The position numbers and the translations under genes were made by a program. 64,000 nucleotides of DNA. Source: Ichthyophis bannanicus. Its lineage: Eukaryota > Chordata > Amphibia > Gymnophiona > Ichthyophiidae. The number at the start of each line of letters is the position of its first letter. The stretch's first letter is position 1. Of this stretch, positions 1-11,075 are shown piece by piece. The stretch lies in the NCBI GenBank assembly GCA_033557465.1, contig CM066033.1:911302808-911366807 (forward strand), given 5' to 3'. The notes beneath the pieces were generated by a model. The model saw only the letters and a list, made by a program, of their open reading frames with translations. It was not told the DNA's origin and did no database searches.

Positions 1-24
1 TAATCACACAAATAGCAAAATACT

Positions 25-2109
25 TCAGACTATAGTAGAGGGATCACTGTGTGGTATAGGGTAATAATCCCATGAGGCTAATATATGTGCCGCTGCCTTG
101 CGGTCAATAGTACTATCGATAATGGAGTTCAGCATGCGCAAGCATAAGGGTAGGAAACATGGGATACATATGCAAATAGCCACAATCAAGAATACAAGTA
201 TAACAAGTGTCTTCAGGCCGCCTAGGCTTGAAAACCAAGAACCAAACCAGCCATCTAGTTGCAAGCCATGCCATGTTTGGACTGGGACGTACGTTTGCTT
301 TCTCATGTGGTTGGCTATGTCTTCTACAACCTGTCCTTCATTATCTATTTGTAAGCAGCAGATTGTTAGATTAAATTTTCCACAAACTCCTCCTTCAGCT
401 GCCAGCAAGTAATCTAAAGCTAAGCGGTTCTGGTAAATGGCTGTACGCATCTGTGTGGCTTGTTTAGCTAACAAGGTTAGTGCTCTACTAGTTTCATTGG
501 TTATAATTTCAACAACAGCTTGCAAACGTATAATACGATCTAACATATATATAGGGGTGCGGTAGCCCCAAGAACCATCTTGCGCCCAGGTAGCAGGTCC
601 ATAGTAAGAAACAATTCGCTCTGGTGGCCATTCTTCAGAGGATGCATCCCATTTGTCCCACTGGCCAATTCTCAGAGCGTCACGTGTCTGTCGGCTTCTA
701 TATACAGGGAACCCCAATTGTTCTCCGTGGGAAAGGGGCAAAAGAAAGAAAGATGGCCGTATTGTTCCAAGAACACACGCTCCTCCCTAGTTGGCAGGGA
801 GTTTAGCATATGCTCGGGTGCCACAAATACAATATAGGCCAGGTGGAGCTTGCCAGGTGCTGTGTGTAGCCAGATCTGTCCATATCCTGGCCAAATAAGG
901 AAAGATGATCAGAGGATTAGAAGGTTCTGGAGTATTGGCACCTGACCACCAAGAAGTCGTTCCCGTAGTGACATTGTAATATTTCTGGTTCAAACAGACC
1001 AATTGTCCTACCAATGCAGTCAATTGTGGTCCTGCTCGTACAAAACACAGTCTACCCACTATGGAGTGGGCTAGGACCCATTCATTGGTAGTGTTATGCA
1101 CATCAGTCTGGTTATATGGCACAGAATAGTTCAGTTCTTGTGCTTCCCAAGGCCACTGGTCTCCCATTTGAGTTCCTCCACAGAAGAGACAGTCCGAGAC
1201 ATGGAGGCTGGATGCCACAGCTCCAGCCAGTTCAATGAATAAATTCTGCGAAGTGTGGGGAACAACAAATTCTGCTTTCATGGCCTCATGGAAGGTATGA
1301 TGTATGCGATATGGTGAAGAAACATGAGTCTTTACATTCAGCTGGATGAATATGATGGTTCCAGGGTCAGCTCCACCTCCTGCTACGCGCAGGCCAAATC
1401 GAAATCCTTGCTTCCACTGGCTGGGATCGAAGATTTGAAGTCGTAGAGGATTGCAAGCACTTTTCTTGCACTGTTCAGGTTTCAGTAAAGATAATCTTTC
1501 TAGCAGCGCTTTGCGATTGTCTCCAGTCTGTCCTGTAGGGCTACCAGACCAGGTAGCATAATACACACAATCCCATTTTGGACAGAAGTAATCTGCTTCC
1601 GATGATTTGCTATAGGTTGTCGGGGAATGTATCCCAGTGCATACTCCCCAGTTGTACGCACCTTCAGGACACATATATTTCTCATCATAATAGTAGGCTT
1701 GTTCCCATGAGCCGCACCTGTAATAATTATTTCTGTTAATCAAGTCACAAGCATCAAAATACAGGTACGCAGGTTGATTGGGATCAGAAAGTTGACTCGT
1801 AGCGTTGATAAGGGCTCCATCTTCATCATTCCATCTCAATTCCAAGACGTAGTAAGACGGATTCTGTCAAAGTTTGAAACAAGTACGAATCTTTCCCTTA
1901 GTGCAAACATTCAGTTCTGTACCATTATAAATACACCGGCTGACTATGCCAGTGCAAGTATAGTAAGAGTGGTAAAGTAGAGTCTGGGTGACTTGCATTC
2001 CAGTTCGGGTGGTGGTTATACAGGCTGCACAAGGGGGCATGGCAAAAGTGGTTCTCAAGAGTCCTAGGGCTACCGCAAGAAGGAAATAGCAGCAATTGGT
2101 AATCATCAT
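25..2109 (-). pseudogene. env: ERV-A env (surface and transmembrane glycoprotein), broken
   Basis: About 694 codons in one frame. It opens with a hydrophobic signal peptide. The surface subunit follows, with several N-glycosylation sites and a CLFC motif near 1182-1195, the position of the gammaretroviral CXXC disulfide-exchange motif. The transmembrane subunit has an LQNR-type heptad segment, a Cys-rich loop near 354-395 with seven residues before the CC pair, a membrane span and a Cys-rich cytoplasmic tail. I see no dibasic furin site at the subunit junction. Two in-frame stops break it: TGA at 1867-1869, where ERV-B has an arginine CGA codon, and TAG at 787-789 at the junction. In life the protein would mediate receptor binding and fusion; this copy cannot make it whole. 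Confidence 0.9.
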
Positions 2110-2232
2110 GATTATAGTCTTTGATGATTACTGAGGTAGATGATGGTTGATTGAGGTAGATAGATAAGGATTGATAGGGTCTGGAATGTAGCTAAATAGA
2201 ACTGATGTTCAGGAACAAATTGGCAACGTTCT

Positions 2233-5200
2233 CTACGATGATGGATCTCTTCTTCGCAGTGTGATTTGCAACGGTGATGCAGGATTAGCGATCGACGTCC
2301 AGGGGCGACTCTCAGGAACTGTTGCTGGCTTCACTCGACTGTGGTGGATCCAGGAGTCGATCTCTGCCACTTTCCTTGCTGTTGGGGTTGATAGCAAAAC
2401 GATATATGGCCCTTTCCAATGGGGCGCCAACGGTGTCTTCTTCCACTCCTTTACCCACACCGAGGCGCCAGGCTTGAAAGGGTGCAATGGCTCTGTTAGA
2501 TTGATAGGCAACTGGTCCTGCACCCAGGTATGAAGACCCTGCAAAACAGAACTTAAAGCCAACAATTCTTGCCTAGTAATTTGTGCTCCAGTTTGGTTCA
2601 TATCTCCCCTTATCCCCTGAATTATAGGCGGGGGCCTCCCATACAGGATCTCAAATGGGGATACCCCTAATGGCGTGATGGGTGCTGACCGTATTCGGAG
2701 AAGGGCAATGGGGAGAGCTTGGGGCCACTTCAGGTGGGCTTCCTGACAAAGTTTGGATAACTGAGACTTTAGGGTTCGGTTCATTCTCTCTACTTTCCCT
2801 GAACTCTGGGGCCTATATGCTGTGTGTAACTTCCATTGTATCTGCAGGGCATGGGCTAACTGCTGGGTTACTTGTGACACAAAGGAGGGCCCATTGTCAG
2901 ACCCCATGGTCAGTGGTATTCCAAATCTGGGGATGATCTCATGAAGCAAGGCCTTAGTGACTTCTCTGGCCTTCTCAGTTCTGGTGGGAAAAGCTTCCAC
3001 CCATCTAGAAAAGGTACAGACTAGGACTAACAAGTAGCGGTATCCATTTGCTCGTGGCATTTCTGCAAAGTCTATTTGGATATTTCCCATGGGGGTAACT
3101 CCCACTGACTGAATTCTTGGGGGTAGGACAGGACCTTGTCGGGCATTGTTTTTGGCACAGGTCACACAGCTTCGGGCTACTGAGGTGGTTAAAGGTCCTA
3201 ACAATGAGATATAGAAATATGGCTTCAGAGCTTCTGCCATCTTAGTTTTCCCATAGTGTGTGGCCTGATGAAAAGCGTGGACAAAAGCAGGGCCTAATGC
3301 TTCAGGAATTACGGTCATACCAGGGGTTGAGCTCCCTTCAGGCGGTGGCAACACAATCCACCCAGTGTCTGATAATTTCCCTCCCTCCTTTTGACAGAAA
3401 TGGTCCATCTCCACTTTGGTATATCTGGGGGTCCATGCACTAAGAGGTACTGGAAATATGGCTGCTTGAATCGCGGCATTTGGGGTGGTAATTTGTCCTG
3501 CAATGGCTGCTTCTCGGGCAAAGGCATCAGCAAATCTGTTTCCTCGGGACACTTCTCCATCTCCAGTCTGATGGCCTCGGCAATGCATTACAGCAACATG
3601 TTTAGGGGCCCAAACTGCTTCCAACAAAGTCAATATTTCTGGGCCATACTTGACAGACTTGCCTCCTGAGGTGATCAATCCACGTTCTTTTTACAGGGCC
3701 CCATGGGCATGTAGGGTTGTAAAAGCATATTTAGAGTCTGTATATACATTCAGGCTGATTCCTGCTCCGATTCTGAGTGCGCGTGTGAGGGCTATCAATT
3801 CAGCCTTCTGCGCTGAGGTTCCTGGGGCTAGAGCTGATGATTCTACCACCATGTCCAGAGTCACCACTGCATATCCAGCACATCACTGTCCTTCAATTAT
3901 GAGGCTGCTCCCATCCACGAAGAAAGTTCTGTCTGGGTGGCTCAAGGGAACATCAGTCAAATCTGGACGACTTGAATATACAGTATCCATTACTTCTAAA
4001 CAATCATGGTCAGGAGGGCCTGGCCCGATTGGCAATAGGGTAGCTGGGTTCAGCATTTGGCTAACACTCAATTGCAAGTTAGGATTCTCACATAGCATAC
4101 TTTGATACTTCAGCATTCGGGCGTTGGTGAGCCAATGGTTTCCTTTGTGCTCCATCAGGGTTAAAACAGAGTGTGGTACAGTGACTTGAAGATTTTGTCC
4201 TAAGGTGAGCTTGTCAGCTTCACTCACTAAGAGGGCTGTGGCTGCTACAGCTCTCAGGCAAGGTGGCCAGCCTTTGGCAACAGGATCCAATTGTTTCGAC
4301 AGGTAGGCCACAGGTCGCTGCCAAGACCCAAGAGGCTGGGTCAAGACTCCCAATGCGTTTCCACTTGATTCATGGACATACACGCAAAATGGTTTCTGCA
4401 CATCCGGTAGGCCCAAGGCTGGGGATGACATCAATGCTGTTTTCAGTGATTTGAATGCTTTATCTTGTTCTGGGCCCCATTCCAGGGGAGATCGTTCCAT
4501 TCCCTGTGTGACTTGGTACAAGGGTTTTGCCATGAGCGCAAAATTTGGTATCCATATGCGGCAATAGCCTGCAGCTCCCAAGAAAGCTCGTACCTGTTTC
4601 CTAGTAGTGGGGGTTGGGATGCGGCATACTGCTTCTTTTTGCTCAAATCCTAACTTCCGGTTTCCTTTGGACAAATGGAACCCTAAGTATTTCACTTCTG
4701 TCTGGCACAGCTGCGCCTTGGCTCTGGAAACCTTGTATCCAGCTTCATTCAAAAGGTGCAAGAGATCACTTGTAGCTTGTATACAATCAGATTTGTTGTT
4801 GGTGGCTATGAGCAGATCATCTACATATTGGAGCAAAATTATTTTTCCCGGAATCACAGAGTAGCTTGACAGATCTTGACTGAGGGCTGCACTGAAGATA
4901 GTGGGTGAGTTCTTGAATCCTTGTGGTAATCGAGTCCAAGTGAGTTGCCCTCGTTGTCCTGTGGTAGGGTTTTCCCATTCAAATGCAAACAAAAGCTGAC
5001 TGGCTTCTGCCAGGCGTATACAGAAAAAGGCATCTTTTAAGTCCAAAACAGTAAAGTGAGTGGCTTCTGCTGGAATCAGTCCCAGGAGTGTGTAGGGATT
5101 TGGTACTACTGGATGTATGGTTTCAACTGCACTGTTCACTCGACGTAAATCCTGCACTGGGCGGTAGTCACCTCTCCCAGGCTTCTTGATTGGGAGAAGG

Positions 5201-5868
5201 GGGGTGTTCCAGGGTGATTGGCATTCTCTAAGAAGTCCATACTGCAATAATTTCTTCAGGTGGCGATGAATGCCTTCAATTGCTGGTCTTGGGAGGGGAT
5301 ACTGACGCATATGCACTGGTTCTGCTCCCGGTTTCAGGGTAACAAGCACAGGGGCTATATTCTTTGCTAGGCCAGGTGGATTATTCTCTGCCCATACTCC
5401 AGGTGGGGCTACAATGCTGGTAAGTATACAGGAACTTGCTGTTTTGGATGCAGGTAAATAGAACCGCCATTCTTCTTCTCGGGGGACAGTTAACACCATC
5501 AGGCCAGCAGTCTTTGAGTTTATAGTCATTTCCATTTTTCCCCCTTCAACGAAAGATATCTGTGCTTGTAGCTTTGCAAGCATGTCTCGGCCTAGAAGGG
5601 GAACTGGGCATTCAGGCATGTACAGGAACTGGTGTGTTATCTGCTGCCCCCCTAATTCACAGGCGCGGTTCTGCAGGAAAGGTCTTGTGGTTCTAGTTCC
5701 AGTAGCTCCCACAATTGTAACAGATCGAGAGGACACAGGGGCCACAGGCTTGGCTACTACTGAATGTTCAGCCCCCGTGTCTACCATAAAGTCCATATGC
5801 TGGTCTCCAATCCTTAATTTGACCATAGGCTCCTGGAGACCCAAGAAGAACTTGGAGCCCGGTCTGGC
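2233..5868 (-). pseudogene. pol: ERV-A pol (protease, reverse transcriptase, RNase H, integrase), broken
   Basis: About 1,211 codons in the same frame as gag, starting right after the gag UAG codon; this length is typical of gammaretroviral pol. Order: aspartic protease with DTGA near 5779-5793, reverse transcriptase with YVDD at 4817-4828, RNase H, then integrase with its His/Cys zinc region and the D, D, E catalytic triad (SDNGPSF and SSGKVERMN blocks). Two in-frame stops fall in RNase H: TGA at 3883-3885, where ERV-B keeps CGA, and TAA at 3691-3693, where ERV-B keeps a tyrosine codon. No frameshift was seen. Env starts about 120 bases further on. Confidence 0.93.
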
Positions 5869-7707
5869 CTAGTCCTCATCATCCATGAAATAGCCCTCGG
5901 CGACTATTCCTTCCATGGCAGTCTCATTCTGCTGAGTCTGTTGAAATTGTGCGCGCTGCATCCCCCCTCACTGCTGGAATTGCCCCTCCGCTCTCCTGGC
6001 GCTCCCACGTCCCCTCCAGGGGGTGGAGCCACGTTTCGGGCACGTATCCTTCCAATGTCCTTCCTCTTTACAATAAGCGCACTGATTTGCGCCTAAGGGG
6101 GGCCGAACGCTCCCTCGGCCCCTTCCTCGCCCTCTGGCTCTTCTGTTAGGATATCCTCCTCCGCGTCCTTCCACTAGTGCTGCAGCGAGCAAATCCACTT
6201 TTCTCCTCATCCTTCTGTCACTTTCCCTTTTACATTCTTCATCACGATTCACATATACTTTTTGTGCGACTTCCATTAGCTGTGCTGAGTTCATGCCCGC
6301 AAATCCTTCTAATTTCTGCAGTTTTCGCTTTATGTCTCCCTGGGACTGACTCACAAAAGCGGTATTCACCATGCGTAAATTCTCATCGGCTGCTGGGTCA
6401 TATGGGGTGTAAAGTCTATAAGCTTCAGATAATCGTTCATAGAAAGCAGCCGGACTCTCATCTGGGCGCTGAAGAACTTCTGCTACCTTCCCAATATTCA
6501 TAGCTTTCTGACCTCCCTTCCTCAGGCCCTGTAGCAAAGCCTGGCGAAACCGGGTGAGGGCTTTTTCTCCTGCATCGCTATTTGGGTCCCACTTGGGATC
6601 TTTGTTGGGAAAATCTGCAGCTGCTGCCTGCTGGGGATCTAGATTCTGGTCTCTCCCAACTACAGGGTTCTCCTCTAACCATTTAGTGGCTGCCCGCACT
6701 ATCCGTGCCCGCTCCTCCGTAGTAAAGAGGGTAGCCAGGAGCTGGCGGCAATCAGACCAGGTGGGCTGATGGGTTTGCATAATACTAGTCATTAACTCTG
6801 TCAAATCCTGGGGCTTTTCAGTATAGGAAGCATAATGTGCTTTCCAGTTTAATAAATCTGTTGTGGAGAAAGGCACATAAACTAAACTGGTCGGTCCGGT
6901 TACAACCTGACCCTCGTCATTTTTAAAAGGTAATCCCGGGACTTGCCGCAGTGGCAATTGGCGGGCTTCTTTCTGGCCTGCTTTTCGGGGTCTGAGGGCG
7001 TCCCGCAGCTTAGTGGGTCTGGAGGTGTCTCTGCTGCTGGCGTCTGGTCTGGTGGATGGCTCTGGACTGGCATTTGACTCTCCACTAGCGGATTCCTCAG
7101 GGGGTGACTGCTCCGCATCAGAGTACTGCTCAGGACTAGGGCTGCGACTTCTACAAGGAGGGGTCTGCTCTTCAAGCTTTGGAGGTGGATGCTCGGGGGG
7201 GGGGGGCACTTCGGCTGGAGGCACGCTTGCTACCTCCGGCTCTACTCGGGGTACTGGTGGGGGTACTCGGGGTGGAGCTGATGGGACTGGGGCATACAGA
7301 AAGGCAGGTGGATATGCCGGAACCTCTGGGGGCTCTGGCTCTGCATAAATCGGGAGCTTCTCTGTCTTAGCAGGGACTCTCGTGGTAGTGGCTAACATAA
7401 TCCTTTTCTGTCCCTCACTGCAACTCTTCATCCAGGGGGGCTGCTTCTCACATATGCCTAACCAGGAATCTATATAGGAAAACTGTTCGGGACTATAGCT
7501 GCGCACTATCTTGTGCACACGGGATACAATTTGGATATCAAAAGTACCTTCTGGTGGCCACCCGGCATCTAGCACTGGCCACACCCTGCTACACAATATT
7601 TCTAAACCGGGCGCTGTCATTTTGATCCCATAATCACCACTAAAACCTTTCTTAAAATTCGTGATCATACAGTTTAACGGAGTTTGCACAGACTCTGCCC
7701 CTCCCAT
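5869..7707 (-). pseudogene. gag: ERV-A gag, one premature stop
   Basis: The ATG at 7705-7707 gives an MGG amino terminus suited to myristoylation. A matrix domain with gammaretrovirus-like WP...GWP..GTF spacing follows, then a proline-rich linker, a capsid with the PTWSDC block, and one zinc knuckle (C-X2-C-X4-H-X4-C) near the end. A TGA at 5968-5970 replaces a tryptophan codon still present in ERV-B. The original terminator is UAG at 5869-5871, after which pol continues in frame. An upstream open stretch at 7801-7905 lacks an ATG and is not kept in frame in ERV-B, so I chose the MGG start. Confidence 0.92.
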
Positions 7708-8389
7708 GATGACGTACAACGTATAAGACAGCAAACAGAAAGGGTAGGTAGAATGGCTACGGGTAAGGGGTACGCGTAGCCCACAGAACAATGAGGGGGA
7801 CAAACAACAGACGCTTCCTCCTGTTCGCGACTTGAGCGCGGTCGCCCGGTCAAGAACTGCGCTACTTAGGAGTCCGCTCTCGCTTGGCCTGTGTTGCAGA
7901 GCCTCTCAAACACACTTCACACAACCAGACAATGCATTCCCAAATTCCAAAAATCCCAGGCTGACTGACTAAACCAGAATTACCAAAACCGAAAGGGTCA
8001 GCGGTTTCACCCTGCGCACACACCTGCAGGGGTACTAAGGCTGCCCGCGGAAGTTGATCAGACTTCCTTTTACCTTACCAGATTTGTCTCGAGACTTTCC
8101 CAGAGCTATCTGACTAAGAACCAGAAAAATCAATACTCACCGGATCCGGTAGCTAATGCGCTGCGCAACCCGTTCCACCTTGGGTTGAATCCTGGACTCC
8201 CCTCAACCAGGGTTCGAGGTGTTGGCCAGCTGGACCCGGCAGGCTGCCGAGGCAGGGCGGAACCCTCCGATACAAGGGACCGGCGGCGCCTGGGATCCTC
8301 TCTGCTGTCGGTCGGCTGCGGTCCCAGCCGGACCAAACCTACAGGCGGTAATACGCGGTAATATTCGCTTGCGGTCAAATCGTATTACC
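7708..8389 (-). promoter_or_regulatory. ERV-A 5' leader with splice donor
   Basis: Untranslated leader between the primer binding site and gag. On the minus strand GTGAGTATTG at 8131-8140 follows CCG and matches a vertebrate 5' splice site. ERV-B keeps the same GGATCCGGTGAGTA context near 18355-18370. This is the expected place for the donor that makes spliced env mRNA. The packaging signal should also lie here but cannot be recognised by eye. Confidence 0.65.
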
Positions 8390-8407
8390 TTCCCAGCCAA
8401 TGCACTA
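8390..8407 (-). promoter_or_regulatory. ERV-A primer binding site, tRNA-Gly-like
   Basis: The plus strand reads TTCCCAGCCAATGCACTA, which matches the 3' end of a vertebrate tRNA-Gly(GCC) at about 16 of 18 positions as I recall that tRNA. It lies five bases inside the LTR edge, slightly further than the usual two or three. The mismatches fit decay in an old copy. Confidence 0.6.
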
Positions 8408-8412
8408 GGAAA

Positions 8413-9018
8413 TGTAATAGCGAAGGGCCTGCAACCCCAATAATACCCGGAGTCAATGGACGAGGATTCAACTCCCTTTTATTGTATATACAGTCTCAGC
8501 ACTAGCATACAAAATGTCTGAGCCCTGAGCTAAGTCAGTCAACAGCATTTATACATTTCTTCTCCAAGTTAATACAGGCCAAACTTCTCATTGGTTCTGG
8601 TAGCCCACATACCTTCATCCAATAGCCATCTTTGACCGGGCATACCCCCCTTGCCCTCCCTCTGTGCACATTTCTCTAGCCCTGGCTCAAAACGCTAGAC
8701 AAAATATTCTTACAGTGTTCTGCTTTTCTGCTTTATTTTCATCCTAATTGCTAGGTCAGAGCACAGCTAGCAGAGATACAGTGGCGCGGCATTACACTAA
8801 AACAGACATCTGGCTTACCTAAACAATAAACAGTAAGAAAGTTTTATTCTCTTATCTCCAGGAGAGCAGAACATGTTATCATGGCCAGAATAGAGCGGTA
8901 TTTCTTTCTAACAGCTAACAGTATTCTGTAATTTTCCATAGTCAGCAATGACATTCTAAAGCAGGAGAAAAGGGCTTCAGGCCTAGCTCTGCTACATACT
9001 AGGCCATCGCCTATCACA
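8413..9018 (-). repeat. ERV-A 5' LTR
   Basis: About 606 bases with TG and CA ends on either strand, next to the primer site. On the minus strand there is a TATAAAT box at 8547-8553 and an AATAAA signal at 8478-8483. ERV-B's LTR at 10524-11075 aligns along its length, including CAATAGCC/TATA/AATAAA spacing, but looks more divergent than the coding regions. The base run abutting its outer edge is TTATAG. Confidence 0.75.
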
Positions 9019-9024
9019 TTATAG

Positions 9025-10071
9025 CCTTCCCCCAATCTGTACTTTTGAATAATTTTATCCTGGAGGTCTTTCGGCAGCTCCATGTTCGTCATGTTTAGAT
9101 CTTTGCTTCAAATTCACTTCACACAAATTCACTTCTGCTTTATCCAAGAGTATTTAAATCAGCTTAGCTACTGTGATTGGATACAAGTGTTCTCTTATTT
9201 AACTTATCATGGACCTAATTTGGATTTGTAATGACAATGTTTGAAGATTTGCATAGCCAATATATTTTGATTTCTTATTCTTAGTTTTTAAAATATTTCT
9301 GTGTATGTTCTTTCATGTTAAAGTGTAACATATATTGTGTAGATCAGTGAAACATATGCCAACTATAATGCATTTGAATTGTGTTTTAGACAGTAGATTA
9401 TGAAAAATGTACAGTAATGTGCATGCAGGTTTTTACAAGTTTAGTGTGAAATCAGCTTTTCCAACAGAGCCTACTGGACAATGCCATAATTACCCTTTTT
9501 GGTGAGATCCTTTTCCGCACTCCCCAATACCTCTCTGTGCCTTTCCATCACAGCCCTTATTTGTTGCTCTGGACCAGACCATGTCTTCTAACACACCATT
9601 AGTCTCAGACTGTTGTTGTATCACCGGACTCCTAGAAGCCACATCTCTTCTTGAGAACTGGTGCACGCCGTCCCTCTGATGTCCCCAGTCATCCCCACTG
9701 ATCCATGAGAGAAGCTGGTGAAACACCCACTGGCTCTTCAACGTGCACGGAGTGCAGCAGAACAGCTGTGCCAATGGAGCACAAAGCAATCTGCATGTCG
9801 TAGCAGGCAACAGTTCCCATGCCAAATCTAGGTAGCTCTGATGAGCCTGGGTTAATGGCTATTGTGAGTTCAGAACTGGATGACTAACATAATGCTCCTT
9901 TCAGGAGATTCAGAGGTCTTCGCTCTGCCTAAGCTCTTGTGTTTCTCCATCTGCAAAGTAAAAACAAACCATAGAAGACCAAAGAACTATATTGGTGGAA
10001 CTCTCATGTCAGTGTCTCTTCTTGTTGCAACCTTCTAGAATCTAGATCCTTCATTAATGCACGTTTCTAAA
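9025..10071. other. No recognisable gene; spacer between proviruses
   Basis: AT-rich unique-looking sequence. A 111-codon minus-strand open frame at 9490-9825 has no family signature and no supporting splice context, and I do not call it a gene. Nothing else was recognised. Confidence 0.5.
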
Positions 10072-10135
10072 ACAGGGGTTCTCAAGTCAATGCTCAGGAC
10101 ACACCTAGCCAGTGAGGGATTTCAGGATAACCATA
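10072..10135. repeat. Half copy of a palindromic 'GGTTCTCAA' MITE
   Basis: Begins with a GGTTCTCAAGTC end followed by the CAGGACACACCTAGCCAGT block seen in the more complete palindromic copy at 35797-35970. The other arm is missing; a SINE begins at the break. Confidence 0.5.
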
Positions 10136-10144
10136 ATGATATAT

Positions 10145-10372
10145 AGGAGTGGAGGAGTAGCCTAGTGGTTAGAACACTGGCTTGGCAACAAAGCAACCAG
10201 AGTTCAACTCCCACTAGCACTCCTTGTGGCTTTGGGCAAGTCACTTAACCCTCCATTGCCTCAGAAGAAAGGCCTGGCAATCTACTTCTGGTGACACTGC
10301 CAAGAAAACCTAGGAGCTTCTGGGTCACCAGGAGTCAGGACTGACTCAAAGGCACACATTGCATTTTTTACG
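10145..10372 (+). mobile_element. tRNA-headed SINE with RTE-like tail
   Basis: Pol III A-box-like (TAGCCTAGTGGTTAGAAC) and B-box-like (AGTTCAACTCC) sequences are followed by a conserved body and a tail ending in GACTCAAAGGCACACA, which resembles RTE/BovB LINE 3' ends. A 9-bp target duplication, ATGATATAT, flanks it at 10136-10144 and 10373-10381. The same family recurs at 51679-51890 (plus) and 18933-19143 (minus). Confidence 0.85.
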
Positions 10373-10523
10373 ATGATATATTACTCAAGCTTCATAATTT
10401 TTTTAAATAGCACAATATAAATCACTGCACAATTAATTCAAAATCGACAAAAAGATAACTTTATATAGGTCATCTAGGGAAGAAAACAGATATTTAGGTT
10501 TTATTATTTAACTAGGCTTATAG

Positions 10524-11075
10524 TGTTGCAGCGAAGTGCACGCAATGAATAAAACCAGGAGTCAGTTCAAAGATCCAAGCCAATTTATTGTGCACAAGTC
10601 TCAGGCAAATGTCACATTCAAAATGGTCTGAGCAATGGAGTCCAGTAAACAACACCTTTTATACCTTTCTTCTTCAGTTTAATACAGGCAAACTTTCTAT
10701 TGGTCCCACTGACCCCTGCACCCATCCAATTGGGATCTTTTTGTGGGCCCAGTGCTCTGTTCCCCCTGCTCAGAACTCTCTAACAAAGGCATAGTTCTAA
10801 ATTTTGATACTTTTCTCTTACAAGGTCACTGCTTAGCTTAGAAAATGTGTGAATACAGAGCACTGGTACATGTCTGTCATCAGCATAGAATATTCAACAA
10901 AGGATTTATACAACCTTATCAAAAAGCAGTTTAAAGCAGTTTCTCTAACTTATACTGACTTTGGTCTTTCTCAGCATTCTTATTCTTAGGTGGGGGCTGG
11001 GACTCAGGCCTAGCTTACAGGCCTCTCATACGTTTACGTACATTTATAGGCTATTCTAGGCCATAGCCTACCACA
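10524..11075 (-). repeat. ERV-B 3' LTR
   Basis: About 552 bases with TG and CA ends. The inner edge abuts a polypurine tract. Minus-strand TATAAAA at 10657-10663 and AATAAA at 10584-10589 mark the core promoter and polyadenylation signal. The six bases just outside, TTATAG at 10518-10523, equal the six bases just outside ERV-A's 5' LTR at 9019-9024. Confidence 0.8.

Larger units (their letters stand above)
1..9018 (-). mobile_element. ERV-A, gammaretrovirus-like provirus missing its 3' LTR
   Basis: On the minus strand the order is 5' LTR, primer binding site, leader with splice donor, gag, pol, env, and the window edge falls just after env. Gag matrix and capsid, the DTGA protease, YVDD reverse transcriptase, integrase and a gamma-type env place it among class I, gammaretrovirus-like ERVs. 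All three genes can be followed nearly end to end, each in a single frame, but carry nonsense codons, so the provirus is dead as read. A sister copy, ERV-B, lies at 10524-18450 in the same orientation; by eye the coding regions are roughly 85-90 percent alike. Confidence 0.93.

Noticed and set aside
7708..7905. In-frame upstream extension of ERV-A gag, like a glycosylated Gag
   Set aside because: No ATG, and the equivalent ERV-B stretch is in a different frame and meets a stop near 18078-18080, so the extension is not conserved.
8205..8225. GGGTTCGAGG block in the ERV leader as the primer binding site
   Set aside because: It lies about 200 bases from the LTR edge. The tRNA-Gly-like site at 8390-8407 is next to the LTR.
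9490..9825. 111-codon minus-strand frame between the proviruses
   Set aside because: No recognisable family, and its length is within chance for this window.
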